Below, one piece after another: positions 1-6,522 of a stretch of 11,072 nucleotides of DNA (position 1 is the first letter of the stretch; each line of letters begins with the position of its first letter). Origin of the DNA: Candidatus Cloacimonas sp. 4484_140 (lineage in GTDB: Bacteria > Cloacimonadota > Cloacimonadia > JGIOTU-2); assembly GCA_002049945.1 (NCBI GenBank), contig MVCT01000010.1, forward strand, positions 1 to 11,072, read 5' to 3'. The translations under genes were made by a program, and so were the position numbers. Under the pieces are notes generated by a model. The model saw nothing but the letters and a program-made list of their open reading frames with translations. It was not told the DNA's origin and made no database searches.

Positions 1-39
1 GTATCTGTGTTCTATTTTGTTGAATTATCGATCTAACAT

Positions 40-585
40 CTAAAAACCAAGCTCAGCTTCAATGCCAGCCATTGCCTGCAAAGTATGCTCTATAAAATCT
101 TCGAGAGACATGCCAAATTCTTCGCAGGATTTTATCTGCTCTCTATTCGCACCTGCAGCAAAGCGTTTTTCCTTGAACCTTCTCAATATAAAATCCGTAT
201 TCAATGAGGATATCTTTTTATCAGGATGCATGAGCGCAGCAGCAACGATGAGCCCGGTCAACGAATCAACCGCATAAAGCACTTTATCCATATTTGATTG
301 TCTTTCAACATGCCCGGGATGTGCTTCGATGGCATAGAGAATTTTCTCATCGAGCCCTTTATCTTTGAGCATCTCAACAGTTTCTTTGCCATGGCGGGAA
401 AAATCATCAGCAGTGCTTTCATAATCAAGGTCATGGAGCAGCCCGGTAAGGGCCCAGGCATCGGAATCCTCATTAAAATATTCTGCAAAATGCAACATTG
501 CAGCTTCCACTGCGAGACAGTGCTTTTGCAGATTTCTGTTCTTCAAATGTGTCTTTAATAATGCGAGTGCTTCTTCTCTTTTCAT
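40..585 (-). CDS. HD-domain (HDIG-type) metal-dependent phosphohydrolase
   Basis: This 181-residue soluble protein looks like a single-domain HD hydrolase. Visible candidate metal ligands are H22, the H51-D52 pair in GLLHDLDYE, and D107 in YAVDSLTGLIVA, with further histidines at H65 (RHG) and H89 (EAHPGH). HD proteins of this size usually cleave phosphate esters of nucleotides or related small molecules; the substrate here cannot be read from the sequence. There is no signal peptide or membrane segment. The start at 585 is supported by an AAGGA ribosome site about nine bases upstream on the minus strand (complement of 592-598). It lies 15 bases after the stop of the PIN-PhoH gene on the same strand, so the two are probably cotranscribed. 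The family is confident; the biological role is not. Confidence 0.85.
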   Translation of the reverse strand: MKREEALALLKTHLKNRNLQKHCLAVEAAMLHFAEYFNEDSDAWALTGLLHDLDYESTADDFSRHGKETVEMLKDKGLDEKILYAIEAHPGHVERQSNMDKVLYAVDSLTGLIVAAALMHPDKKISSLNTDFILRRFKEKRFAAGANREQIKSCEEFGMSLEDFIEHTLQAMAGIEAELGF

Positions 586-600
586 AAGATATATCCTTTT

Positions 601-1950
601 CTATAAATACTTTGCAGCCATATCCGCCAGCATGGAACGCTCACCCTTCACCAGCGTTACATGTCCGGAAATCTTTTCATCTTTGAATTTATCCACCACC
701 ACACTCAACCCATTGCTTTCAGAATCCAGATACGGAATATCGATCTGATAAGGATCGCCGGTCAGCACTACTTTTGTGCGATCTCCTGCACGAGTGATGA
801 TCGTCTTCATTTCATGAGGAGTAAGGTTCTGCGCTTCATCCACGATCATGAACTGGTCGGGCAGACTTCGTCCGCGAATATAGGTTAATGGCTCAAGTTC
901 AATGAATCCGTAATCGAGAAATTCTTCAAGCGAAGACGTTCTCTTTCTTCCGAATTTCCCCTTTTCCTTCGTTTCTTCCTGGGATTCTCTGCTTTGAAGA
1001 AGGATTTCCATATTATCATAAATGGGCTGCATCCAGGGATTGTATTTCTCTTTTTTAGTGCCCGGCAGATAACCGATATCTTTGCCGAGCGGAAAGATCG
1101 GGCGCGTCACAATAAGCTTGGTATATTTTTCTTCCTCAATAACCTTTTGCAGTCCTGCAGCGAGTGCAAGAAGAGTCTTTCCTGTTCCTGCAATACCGAT
1201 CATAGAGACTATTTTAACAGAATCATCAAGAAGAATATCGAATGCTGCTTCCTGTTCAGGATTGAGCGCTTTGATACCCCAGATCGGCTCGCCTTTGTAG
1301 AATTGCAGCGGACGGACCACATTCTCATTTTTATGATACTTTGCTATTACATTGTGCCTGAACTTATCCTTTTCAAAGAGCAACAGAAATTGGTTGTAAC
1401 TGGTCAACCCAAAAGTATTTTTCACTTCGGTTTGTTTCTTAAAATCTTCAACTTCAGCGCCTGTCACTTCTTTTTTCAGCACACCGGTGTACAGCTCCTC
1501 AAAATTAATGGCTTCCGTCTCATAATTGATAGCTTTCAATCCGATCGCATCGGCTTTAATGCGCACATTCGCATCCTTGGAAACCATGATCACGTCTTTG
1601 TCGGGATTGTCCTTTTTGAATTTATATGCAGTGCCGAGGATCAGATTATCATTCACATCGGTAATAAGAATATTTTCCATTTCTTCATCTACTTTATGGG
1701 CAAGAGCTACCTGAAGCGTGCCGCCATTTTTTAGTTTCACACCTTTTGCCAGCGAATTCTGCTGCCGCAAGCTATCAAGAATTCTACTGAATTGTCGGGC
1801 ATTTCTGCTCTTTTCATCCAACCCCTTTTTGAATTGATCTATTTCTTCAATAACTGTTATAGGGATAACGATCTTATCTTTGGGATATGCATAAATTGCA
1901 GTGGGGTCGTGAATTATAACATTCGTGTCGAGCACGTAAATCTTTTCCAT
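601..1950 (-). CDS. PIN domain-PhoH-like ATPase (PhoH2/YlaK type)
   Basis: This is a 449-residue fusion of an N-terminal PIN nuclease domain and a C-terminal PhoH ATPase. The PIN part (about 1-145) has D8 in VLDTNV, acidic E35/E36 in VIEEID, and D98/D101 and D126 as further acidic candidates. The PhoH part has Walker A GIAGTGKT (252-259), Walker B FMIVDEAQN (367-375) and VLTGDPYQID (395-404). Related PIN-PhoH proteins act as ATP-dependent RNA helicase-ribonucleases, so an RNA-processing role is inferred. An upstream in-frame ATG at 1977 would add nine residues (MKKESKKDY) but has no ribosome site. The ATG at 1950 follows AAGAAGGA by four bases and puts the conserved KIYVLDTNV strand at the N-terminus as usual, so 1950 is chosen. 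It is divergent from nusB. Confidence 0.93.
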   Translation of the reverse strand: MEKIYVLDTNVIIHDPTAIYAYPKDKIVIPITVIEEIDQFKKGLDEKSRNARQFSRILDSLRQQNSLAKGVKLKNGGTLQVALAHKVDEEMENILITDVNDNLILGTAYKFKKDNPDKDVIMVSKDANVRIKADAIGLKAINYETEAINFEELYTGVLKKEVTGAEVEDFKKQTEVKNTFGLTSYNQFLLLFEKDKFRHNVIAKYHKNENVVRPLQFYKGEPIWGIKALNPEQEAAFDILLDDSVKIVSMIGIAGTGKTLLALAAGLQKVIEEEKYTKLIVTRPIFPLGKDIGYLPGTKKEKYNPWMQPIYDNMEILLQSRESQEETKEKGKFGRKRTSSLEEFLDYGFIELEPLTYIRGRSLPDQFMIVDEAQNLTPHEMKTIITRAGDRTKVVLTGDPYQIDIPYLDSESNGLSVVVDKFKDEKISGHVTLVKGERSMLADMAAKYL

Positions 1951-1954
1951 GTAA

Positions 1955-1962
1955 TCCTTCTT
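1955..1962 (-). promoter_or_regulatory. Ribosome binding site deciding the PhoH start
   Basis: On the minus strand this reads AAGAAGGA and ends four bases before the ATG at 1950. The spacer is slightly short, but no comparable site precedes the alternative ATG at 1977. This favours the shorter protein. Confidence 0.6.
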
Positions 1963-1987
1963 ACTTTCTTTCTTCATAGTGCGTTGG

Positions 1988-2016
1988 AGTATTGAGAGCT
2001 CATGAATTTATGTCAA
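1988..2016 (-). promoter_or_regulatory. Sigma70-type promoter for the phoH-HD pair
   Basis: On the minus strand there is a perfect -35 hexamer TTGACA (complement of 2011-2016), a 17-base spacer and a -10-like AATACT (complement of 1988-1993, four of six consensus bases). Transcription would begin near 1981, leaving about 30 bases before the ATG at 1950. This also argues that the upstream ATG at 1977, almost at the 5' end of the transcript, is not used. The inference rests on hexamer matches alone. Confidence 0.55.
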
Positions 2017-2046
2017 TTTAAACGGAAATTCCTATATAAGCATGTT

Positions 2047-2112
2047 TATAATTTAAAAAGCCCTTTTTATTGACAACATATCTACTTGACAGGGACTTTC
2101 CCATATTTAATA
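2047..2112 (+). promoter_or_regulatory. Candidate promoter region of the nusB operon
   Basis: The 170-base divergent region contains a perfect -10 hexamer TATAAT at 2047-2052, but no good -35 hexamer at the right distance. There are also two perfect TTGACA hexamers on the plus strand (2070-2075 and 2086-2091). The second is followed by TTAATA at 2107-2112 with a 15-base spacer, which would start the transcript almost at the nusB ATG and lose the AAGGTG ribosome site at 2112-2117. The TATAAT at 2047 is therefore the more useful candidate, with a leader of about 60 bases. Which signal works cannot be decided from sequence alone. Confidence 0.3.
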
Positions 2113-2121
2113 AGGTGAGCC

Positions 2122-2562
2122 ATGAAACGACGAGAAGCCAGAGAAATCGCAGTGCAGATGCTTTACGGACTCTACTTTGAAGAGATCCCTGAAGACACAT
2201 CTTCCTTTGAACAGTTAATTGAAAAGAAATTCCATGAATCGATGTCCATGAACGAAGTAACATTTACTCTTGAGGATAAAAATTTCTGTACAAATCTGGC
2301 GAAGAAAATCTACCTGCACCTACCGGAAATTGACGAACTCATCAAACGGTTCTTAAAAAAATGGTCATTTGACAGGATCGCTATTATTGAGAAAAGCATT
2401 CTCCGCCTTGCAGTTATGGAAATAGAATATTCGGACATTCCGAACAAAGTAGCCATAAATGAAGCTGTGGAACTGGCTGAGGATTTCTCAGGACAGAGAT
2501 CAAAGAAATTCGTGAATGGCATTTTAGATGCTATCATGCATAGGGAAAAGAAAGATGATTAA
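2122..2562 (+). CDS. nusB: Transcription antitermination factor NusB
   Basis: This 146-residue all-helical protein matches the NusB family over its full usual length. Recognisable segments are the N-terminal RREAREIAVQMLYGL helix, the W-F-D-R-I-A-I-I-E-K-S-I-L-R-L-A stretch near 91-106 and the C-terminal IPNKVAINEAVELAEDFS followed by KKFVNGILD. NusB pairs with NusE (ribosomal protein S10) and binds boxA RNA, promoting complete transcription of rRNA operons. The ATG at 2122 has AAGGTG five bases before it. The gene heads a long plus-strand run: the next gene starts inside its last three codons. A housekeeping transcription factor leading an envelope and metabolic gene set suggests that the downstream genes gain a steady, growth-linked transcript. 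The assignment is secure. Confidence 0.96.
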   Translation: MKRREAREIAVQMLYGLYFEEIPEDTSSFEQLIEKKFHESMSMNEVTFTLEDKNFCTNLAKKIYLHLPEIDELIKRFLKKWSFDRIAIIEKSILRLAVMEIEYSDIPNKVAINEAVELAEDFSGQRSKKFVNGILDAIMHREKKDD

Positions 2563-3442
2563 TGTAAGTCTCGGCATTTTTGCTTATAATGAAGAAAAAA
2601 ACATCGGACAACTTCTGCAAGCTGTTGAGGAGCAGGTTCTGAATAAAGTTGAACTGAAAGAGATCATTGTGGTGTCCAGCGCTTCAACAGACAGAACGGA
2701 TGATATTGTTCGTGAATACGAGAAGAAAGATCCACGCATAAAGCTCATCGTACAAGAAGAGCGAAAGGGAAAATCTTCAGCGATCAATCTATTTCTCAAA
2801 GAAGCGACCGGCGATGTGCTCATTATTGAGAGTGCAGACACAATTCCCGCAAAGAACACTATCGAAAAACTGGCAGTACCTTTTTATGATGAAACCATCG
2901 GCATGACAGGTGGGCGACCGGAACCGATCAATAATCCAAAGAGTTTTATCGGGTTCGCAGTATGTATGATGTGGCATCTGCATCATAAGATGGCTATGAT
3001 ATCTCCTAAGATCGGTGAAATGGCATCCTTCCGAAATATTGTGAAAGAAATCCCTGAGCACAGCCCTGTGGATGAAGCAAGCATCGAGTCCATTATCACG
3101 CATGACGGACTGAAGCTCAAATATATTCAGGATGCGATCGTACACAATAAAGGACCGGAAAATGTGTCTGATTTCATCAAACAGCGCAGAAGGATTTATG
3201 CCGGCCATTTGTGGCTGCAGGATAACCAGGATTATACTGTCGTGTCCCAAAATTCCGGCTTGATCATCGGGTTGACTATGAAGGAACTGTCCCTCAATCC
3301 ATTGAAGGACCTGAAGATCATCTTCACAATATTTCTTGAGATATGGGGACGATTTCTCGGCTGGTATGATTATAAAATTTTAAAGAAAATTCCTTACAAA
3401 TGGGATGTCTCGGAATCCACAAAGGATTTGAGTAAACCATAA
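2555..3442 (+). CDS. Family 2 glycosyltransferase (GT-A fold)
   Basis: This 295-residue enzyme would transfer a sugar from a nucleotide-sugar to an unknown acceptor. It opens with the GT2 strand VSLGIFAYNEEKNIGQLL (4-21), then IIVVSSASTDRTDDIV (37-52), then IIESADT (90-96), where SAD stands in the usual DxD metal-binding position so the first acidic residue is missing. VDEAS (172-176) and QRRRIYAGH (210-218) resemble the acceptor-side acid and the Q-x-x-R-W-like motif. There is no clear membrane span; one hydrophobic stretch near 253-270 may touch the membrane. An earlier in-frame ATG at 2528 lies inside nusB; 2555 is chosen because the protein then begins MINVSLGIFAYNEE and AGGG lies about nine bases upstream. 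It overlaps nusB by eight bases. The family is confident; substrates are unknown. Confidence 0.88.
   Translation: MINVSLGIFAYNEEKNIGQLLQAVEEQVLNKVELKEIIVVSSASTDRTDDIVREYEKKDPRIKLIVQEERKGKSSAINLFLKEATGDVLIIESADTIPAKNTIEKLAVPFYDETIGMTGGRPEPINNPKSFIGFAVCMMWHLHHKMAMISPKIGEMASFRNIVKEIPEHSPVDEASIESIITHDGLKLKYIQDAIVHNKGPENVSDFIKQRRRIYAGHLWLQDNQDYTVVSQNSGLIIGLTMKELSLNPLKDLKIIFTIFLEIWGRFLGWYDYKILKKIPYKWDVSESTKDLSKP
3433..3440 (+). repeat. Left copy of 8-bp direct repeat TAAACCAT flanking the TA module
   Basis: TAAACCAT here spans the last codons (Ser-Lys-Pro-stop) of the glycosyltransferase. The identical octamer recurs at 4069-4076 over the Lys-Pro-stop end of HepT and the start of the radical SAM gene. 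The pair brackets MntA-HepT exactly. An octamer match alone is common by chance; its position at both module edges is what makes it notable. Confidence 0.55.
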
Positions 3443-3447
3443 TTCTT

Positions 3448-3747
3448 ATGAATAAAAAAAAATTAAATAAAGAAATTGAGAAGCAGTTAATTGCATTCCT
3501 TGTAAATGCAGGAGCACGAAAAATCGGCATTTTCGGTTCCTATGCACAGGGCACTGCTGATACTTCAAGCGATATTGATCTGCTTGTGGAATTTGTAAAC
3601 ATTAAAAGTCTGCTTGAACTTGTAAAAATTGAAAGAGAATTATCCGAATTGATAAAAATGAAAATCGACCTTCTAACTGAAAATTCTATAAGTCCCTTTT
3701 TGATTGATAGAATAAAGGCGGAGGAACAGGTCATTTATGAAAACTAA
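3448..3747 (+). CDS. mntA: MntA-type minimal nucleotidyltransferase antitoxin
   Basis: This 99-residue protein is a minimal nucleotidyltransferase. It carries the G-S-x10-D-x-D signature (G30-S31 in FGSYAQG, D42 and D44 in SDIDLLVEF) and a third acidic residue, D74 in KIDLLTE, so the catalytic triad is intact. Characterised MntA antitoxins silence their HEPN partner by transferring AMP groups to a tyrosine near its active site, using ATP. The partner HepT follows and overlaps by 11 bases, the standard arrangement. No convincing Shine-Dalgarno sequence precedes the ATG at 3448, only AGGA about 20 bases upstream, so translation may depend on ribosomes ending the glycosyltransferase five bases before. 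Codon use looks richer in A and T than the glycosyltransferase, consistent with acquisition. Confidence 0.9.
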   Translation: MNKKKLNKEIEKQLIAFLVNAGARKIGIFGSYAQGTADTSSDIDLLVEFVNIKSLLELVKIERELSELIKMKIDLLTENSISPFLIDRIKAEEQVIYEN

Positions 3748-4078
3748 AGATGATTCAGTATACTTAGAACATATTTTGGATTCGATCAAATGGATTGAAA
3801 GCTATATCTCGGATATATCACGCGATCAATTTCTAAACAATCATCTAGTACAGGATGCTATAATCAGGCAGATTGAAATAATTGGTGAAGCATCAAAGAA
3901 ATTATCTATTTCTCTTAAACAGAAATATTTATATATCCCCTGGAAAGACATCGCTGGAATGAGAGATAAACTAATCCACGGATATTTTGGAGTAGACATA
4001 GAAGCTGTCTGGAAAACTGTTGAAGATGACATTCCAATATTGAAAGAACAGATAATTAATATTACAAATAAACCATGA
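3737..4078 (+). CDS. hepT: HepT-type HEPN ribonuclease toxin
   Basis: This 113-residue helical protein is a HEPN-domain toxin of the HepT (DUF86) family. The catalytic R-x4-H motif and the target tyrosine are intact as RDKLIHGY (R76, H81, Y83), the R-x4-H-x-Y form in which the tyrosine is AMPylated by MntA in studied systems. HEPN toxins of this type dimerise and cut RNA, with tRNA among the known targets. IEIIGEASKKLS (46-57) and IPWKDIAGMRDKLIHGYFGVD are typical of the family. GGAGG at 3720-3724 and AGG at 3728-3730 lie upstream of the ATG. Its stop overlaps the radical SAM start as ATGA, so this stress module is translationally tied to a downstream metabolic gene. Nothing suggests inactivation. 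Confidence 0.92.
   Translation: MKTKDDSVYLEHILDSIKWIESYISDISRDQFLNNHLVQDAIIRQIEIIGEASKKLSISLKQKYLYIPWKDIAGMRDKLIHGYFGVDIEAVWKTVEDDIPILKEQIINITNKP
4069..4076 (+). repeat. Right copy of 8-bp direct repeat TAAACCAT flanking the TA module
   Basis: This is identical to 3433-3440. It covers the last codons of hepT and the first two bases of the radical SAM ATG. Collapsing the two copies would make the glycosyltransferase end Ser-Lys-Pro-TGA, overlapping the radical SAM ATG as ATGA. Confidence 0.55.
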
Positions 4079-5157
4079 AAAGCATAAAACTTTTGCTCAA
4101 ACTTATCTTCTTACGCCTGTTCAGGCAGTTATACGAAAAGATCATGCTGCCGGTAAATTACACGGTGAGCGTGACCTACCGCTGCAACTCCCGCTGCAAA
4201 ACCTGTAATATCTACAAGATCAAAACTGAGGAACTATCGGTTGAAGAATATGATAAAATATTCCGCTCTATCGGCAAAAGCGCCTATTGGATAACCATCA
4301 GCGGCGGAGAGCCATTCCTGAGAAGAGACCTTGAAGAGATCATCGATGTTATCTATAAAAGAAGCAAACCGAGCATCATAAACATTCCTACAAACGGACT
4401 GCTTTTCAAGGAAATTCCTAAGCGCGTTCAAGCAATTGCAAAAAACTGCCCGAAAAGCAATATTGTCATAAATCTCTCAATTGATGATATTGGATCTAGA
4501 GATGATGAAATTCGTGGAATACCGGGTGCTTATGAAAAAGCACTCAAAACCTATGAGGGTTTGCGAAAGATCGATCTGTGCAATGTGAATGTGGGAATTC
4601 ACACGGTCATATCGAAGTTCAATGTTGACCGTTTCCGCGAAATTGCCGGTGGACTTATGGATTTGCATCCTGATTCTTACATAACAGAAATCGCAGAAAA
4701 TCGTGTCGAACTCGATACTATGAACGAAGACATCACACCTCGTGTGATGGACTACTCGCAAGCAATAGATTTTCTTCTTCATAAGATCAGAAATACACCC
4801 TTCAAAGGCATGAATAAAATTACCCAAACCTTCCGCATCGAATATTACAAAATGGTAAAGAAGATACTCAAAGAGAAGCGCCGTGTACTTCCGTGTTATG
4901 CAGGAATTCTTTCTGCTCAAATCGTTCCCAATGGTGATGTATGGCTCTGCTGTATGAAGTCAATCGTTGTAGGGAATGTGAAAGACTATGGATATAATTT
5001 CAAAAAACTCTGGAAAAAGAATGCACTTCTGAAAAGTGAGCGCAAGGCAATTCGCAATGAAAAATGCTTCTGTCCGATGGCAAATGCTTCATATACAAAT
5101 ATGCTCATGAGCAACCGCATTCTGTTCAAAGCAGCACTAAGATTATTGAAGAAATGA
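4075..5157 (+). CDS. Radical SAM enzyme with SPASM/twitch-like C-terminus
   Basis: This 360-residue enzyme binds a 4Fe-4S cluster through C37, C41 and C44 (CNSRCKTC, the C-x3-C-x2-C motif) and S-adenosylmethionine through SGGEP (76-80). The C-terminal part has C274, C292/C293 (in GDVWLCCMKS), and C331 and C333 (in KCFCP), a pattern like a shortened SPASM or twitch domain holding one auxiliary cluster. NVKDYGYNFKKLWKK (301-315) is the usual linker between such cysteines. SPASM enzymes modify peptides, proteins, sugars or lipids; the substrate cannot be deduced. The N-terminal 25 residues are basic and hydrophobic and may lie on the membrane. No ribosome site precedes the ATG; ATGA overlap with hepT implies coupling. 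Its stop overlaps the next gene, also as ATGA. Confidence 0.88.
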   Translation: MKSIKLLLKLIFLRLFRQLYEKIMLPVNYTVSVTYRCNSRCKTCNIYKIKTEELSVEEYDKIFRSIGKSAYWITISGGEPFLRRDLEEIIDVIYKRSKPSIINIPTNGLLFKEIPKRVQAIAKNCPKSNIVINLSIDDIGSRDDEIRGIPGAYEKALKTYEGLRKIDLCNVNVGIHTVISKFNVDRFREIAGGLMDLHPDSYITEIAENRVELDTMNEDITPRVMDYSQAIDFLLHKIRNTPFKGMNKITQTFRIEYYKMVKKILKEKRRVLPCYAGILSAQIVPNGDVWLCCMKSIVVGNVKDYGYNFKKLWKKNALLKSERKAIRNEKCFCPMANASYTNMLMSNRILFKAALRLLKK

Positions 5158-6521
5158 CAAAGAAACATATAACGATTCAAACAAATTATTCAATCAAAAA
5201 CGGTAATTACATATACACAGATTTCTACGAGAAATCACAGGAAAAAGTAGCGCTCATTCTCAACTCCTACGAGAAAAGCGATAAAGCAGAAAAAGCAGTT
5301 GGCATTCTCCTTAATGTGTTTAAGAAAAATTTTTATGAAAAATCCTACGATGTAAAGACTCGGCTGCAGAACACGATCAGAGAAATGAACTGGCATCTCA
5401 CTGCTTTTTTCAATCGCGAAAAGTGTAAATTTGAAATGTCGGCAGTTATCTGTGTTATCAAAAATGAGGTTGCATATTTTGTGCAAACTGGTCGTCTGAT
5501 TATCTATGCATATAATAACAAACTAACACCGATTGGACTGGATATTCATAAACATTTCGAAGAATCATTTCATGTTCCGATGCTCGGTATAAAAGAGGGT
5601 GAACTTCAAATAAAAGTACTCACCTTCGACCTGAAACACGACACAGATATTTTTATTCTTCCATTCCTTTCTGCCAAAGAACTCGACACTTCGATAAAAA
5701 GCAAGGATGAATTCCTTCAAATATTTAACAAGCTTTTCTCGGAAAATACAGCCCCTCTATTGCACATAATTGCTTCAGAAATGCATTCCCTATACAAACC
5801 TCGCAGAAAATTCCACATAAATTCAAAAACTACCGGACGGTTTATGCTCATTGTTATTATCATCGCAACTGCATACGTCATCTTCGGGCGCAAGTGGGGT
5901 CAGGGGCTTCTTAGCAGTGGCAAGGAAGTTATCGGTGGAAAAATGAAAACACTTATTGATTATAAATCACTGCTTCAAAATCTTCCTGGGTTTGATGTAA
6001 AAGATTGGCAATGGATCAGTCCTGTCGAAATTACCATGCCACCTCTACTCGATGCAGAAAATCTTTATATCATTACAGATGATGAACTTACCTGCATAAA
6101 GAAGAACACCTTCCAGTTAAGATGGAAAGCTGAATTCGAGGGTGAGATCAGGGAAGTTGAATCGCTACGCGACAAGAAGCTTCTCATTATTGACGGGCGT
6201 GGAAACCACTATATGCTGGATAAAGCACATGGAAATATCGAGTGGCAAAAAGCCAAACCGGCAACTCATGAGAAATATAATAAACAATCGCCGCAAGTGG
6301 TAGTCATTGATTATATCCGAGATGGACGGCTTGAGCAAAATTATTATATCTTATCACACAAGAATTTATTGAAGCTCATTCTTGCAGGAAAGGGCGAGGT
6401 GGTTGCAGCAGAAGAATTTGATGATAAAATCGATTATATCTCTGATTACGATTACGTGGAAAAATGTTTCTATGTATGTATGGACAGGAAGATCATAAAA
6501 GTTGATCTTATAATTCTATAA
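5154..6521 (+). CDS. Membrane protein: degenerate PP2C-like domain, one TM helix, PQQ-like repeats
   Basis: This 455-residue protein has three parts. Residues 1-210 read like a PPM/PP2C phosphatase fold: an N-terminal helix set, then EMSAVICVIKNEVAYFVQTG (95-113 or so) followed by RLIIYAYNNKLTPIG. Where active enzymes have V-G-D-S-R, this has VQTGR, and no N-terminal metal-binding aspartate-glycine is visible, so catalysis is doubtful. Residues about 229-245 form one membrane helix. The rest, probably outside the cytoplasm, has PQQ-like beta-strand repeats such as ELTCIKKNTFQLRWKAEF (311-328) and a second ending GNIEWQKA. A role in sensing or scaffolding envelope synthesis is inference. An upstream in-frame ATG at 5064 lies within the radical SAM gene; 5154 is chosen because it gives an ATGA overlap. 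The domain call is from pattern and is moderately sure. Confidence 0.6.
   Translation: MTKKHITIQTNYSIKNGNYIYTDFYEKSQEKVALILNSYEKSDKAEKAVGILLNVFKKNFYEKSYDVKTRLQNTIREMNWHLTAFFNREKCKFEMSAVICVIKNEVAYFVQTGRLIIYAYNNKLTPIGLDIHKHFEESFHVPMLGIKEGELQIKVLTFDLKHDTDIFILPFLSAKELDTSIKSKDEFLQIFNKLFSENTAPLLHIIASEMHSLYKPRRKFHINSKTTGRFMLIVIIIATAYVIFGRKWGQGLLSSGKEVIGGKMKTLIDYKSLLQNLPGFDVKDWQWISPVEITMPPLLDAENLYIITDDELTCIKKNTFQLRWKAEFEGEIREVESLRDKKLLIIDGRGNHYMLDKAHGNIEWQKAKPATHEKYNKQSPQVVVIDYIRDGRLEQNYYILSHKNLLKLILAGKGEVVAAEEFDDKIDYISDYDYVEKCFYVCMDRKIIKVDLIIL
6480..6521 (+). repeat. Intact copy of tail repeat (3' end of the membrane protein gene)
   Basis: The last 14 codons of the membrane protein gene, encoding MDRKIIKVDLIIL and stop, recur in altered form at 7492-7545 beyond the next gene. 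Thirty-two of 39 bases match without gaps, in the same reading frame, including a 14-base identical run. Confidence 0.5.
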
Positions 6522-6522
6522 A

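Noticed and set aside
994..1734. 246-codon frame antisense to the PIN-PhoH gene
   Set aside because: The opposite strand encodes a complete PIN-PhoH protein with all motifs; this is its shadow, with no start signal.
1951..1977. Upstream ATG giving the PIN-PhoH protein nine extra residues
   Set aside because: It has no ribosome site and lies almost at the predicted transcript start, while the ATG at 1950 follows AAGAAGGA.
2000..2010. TCATGAATTTA shared between the phoH promoter spacer and the palindrome before citDE (7551-7561)
   Set aside because: An 11-base match is expected several times by chance in an AT-rich 11-kb window, and only one copy is palindromic.
2789..3250. 153-codon frame antisense to the glycosyltransferase
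   Set aside because: It is a shadow of a gene with clear GT2 motifs and lacks a start signal.
3433..4076. The TAAACCAT pair as attachment sites of an integrative element
   Set aside because: No integrase, transposase or terminal inverted repeats lie between them; short-homology insertion explains the data with less.
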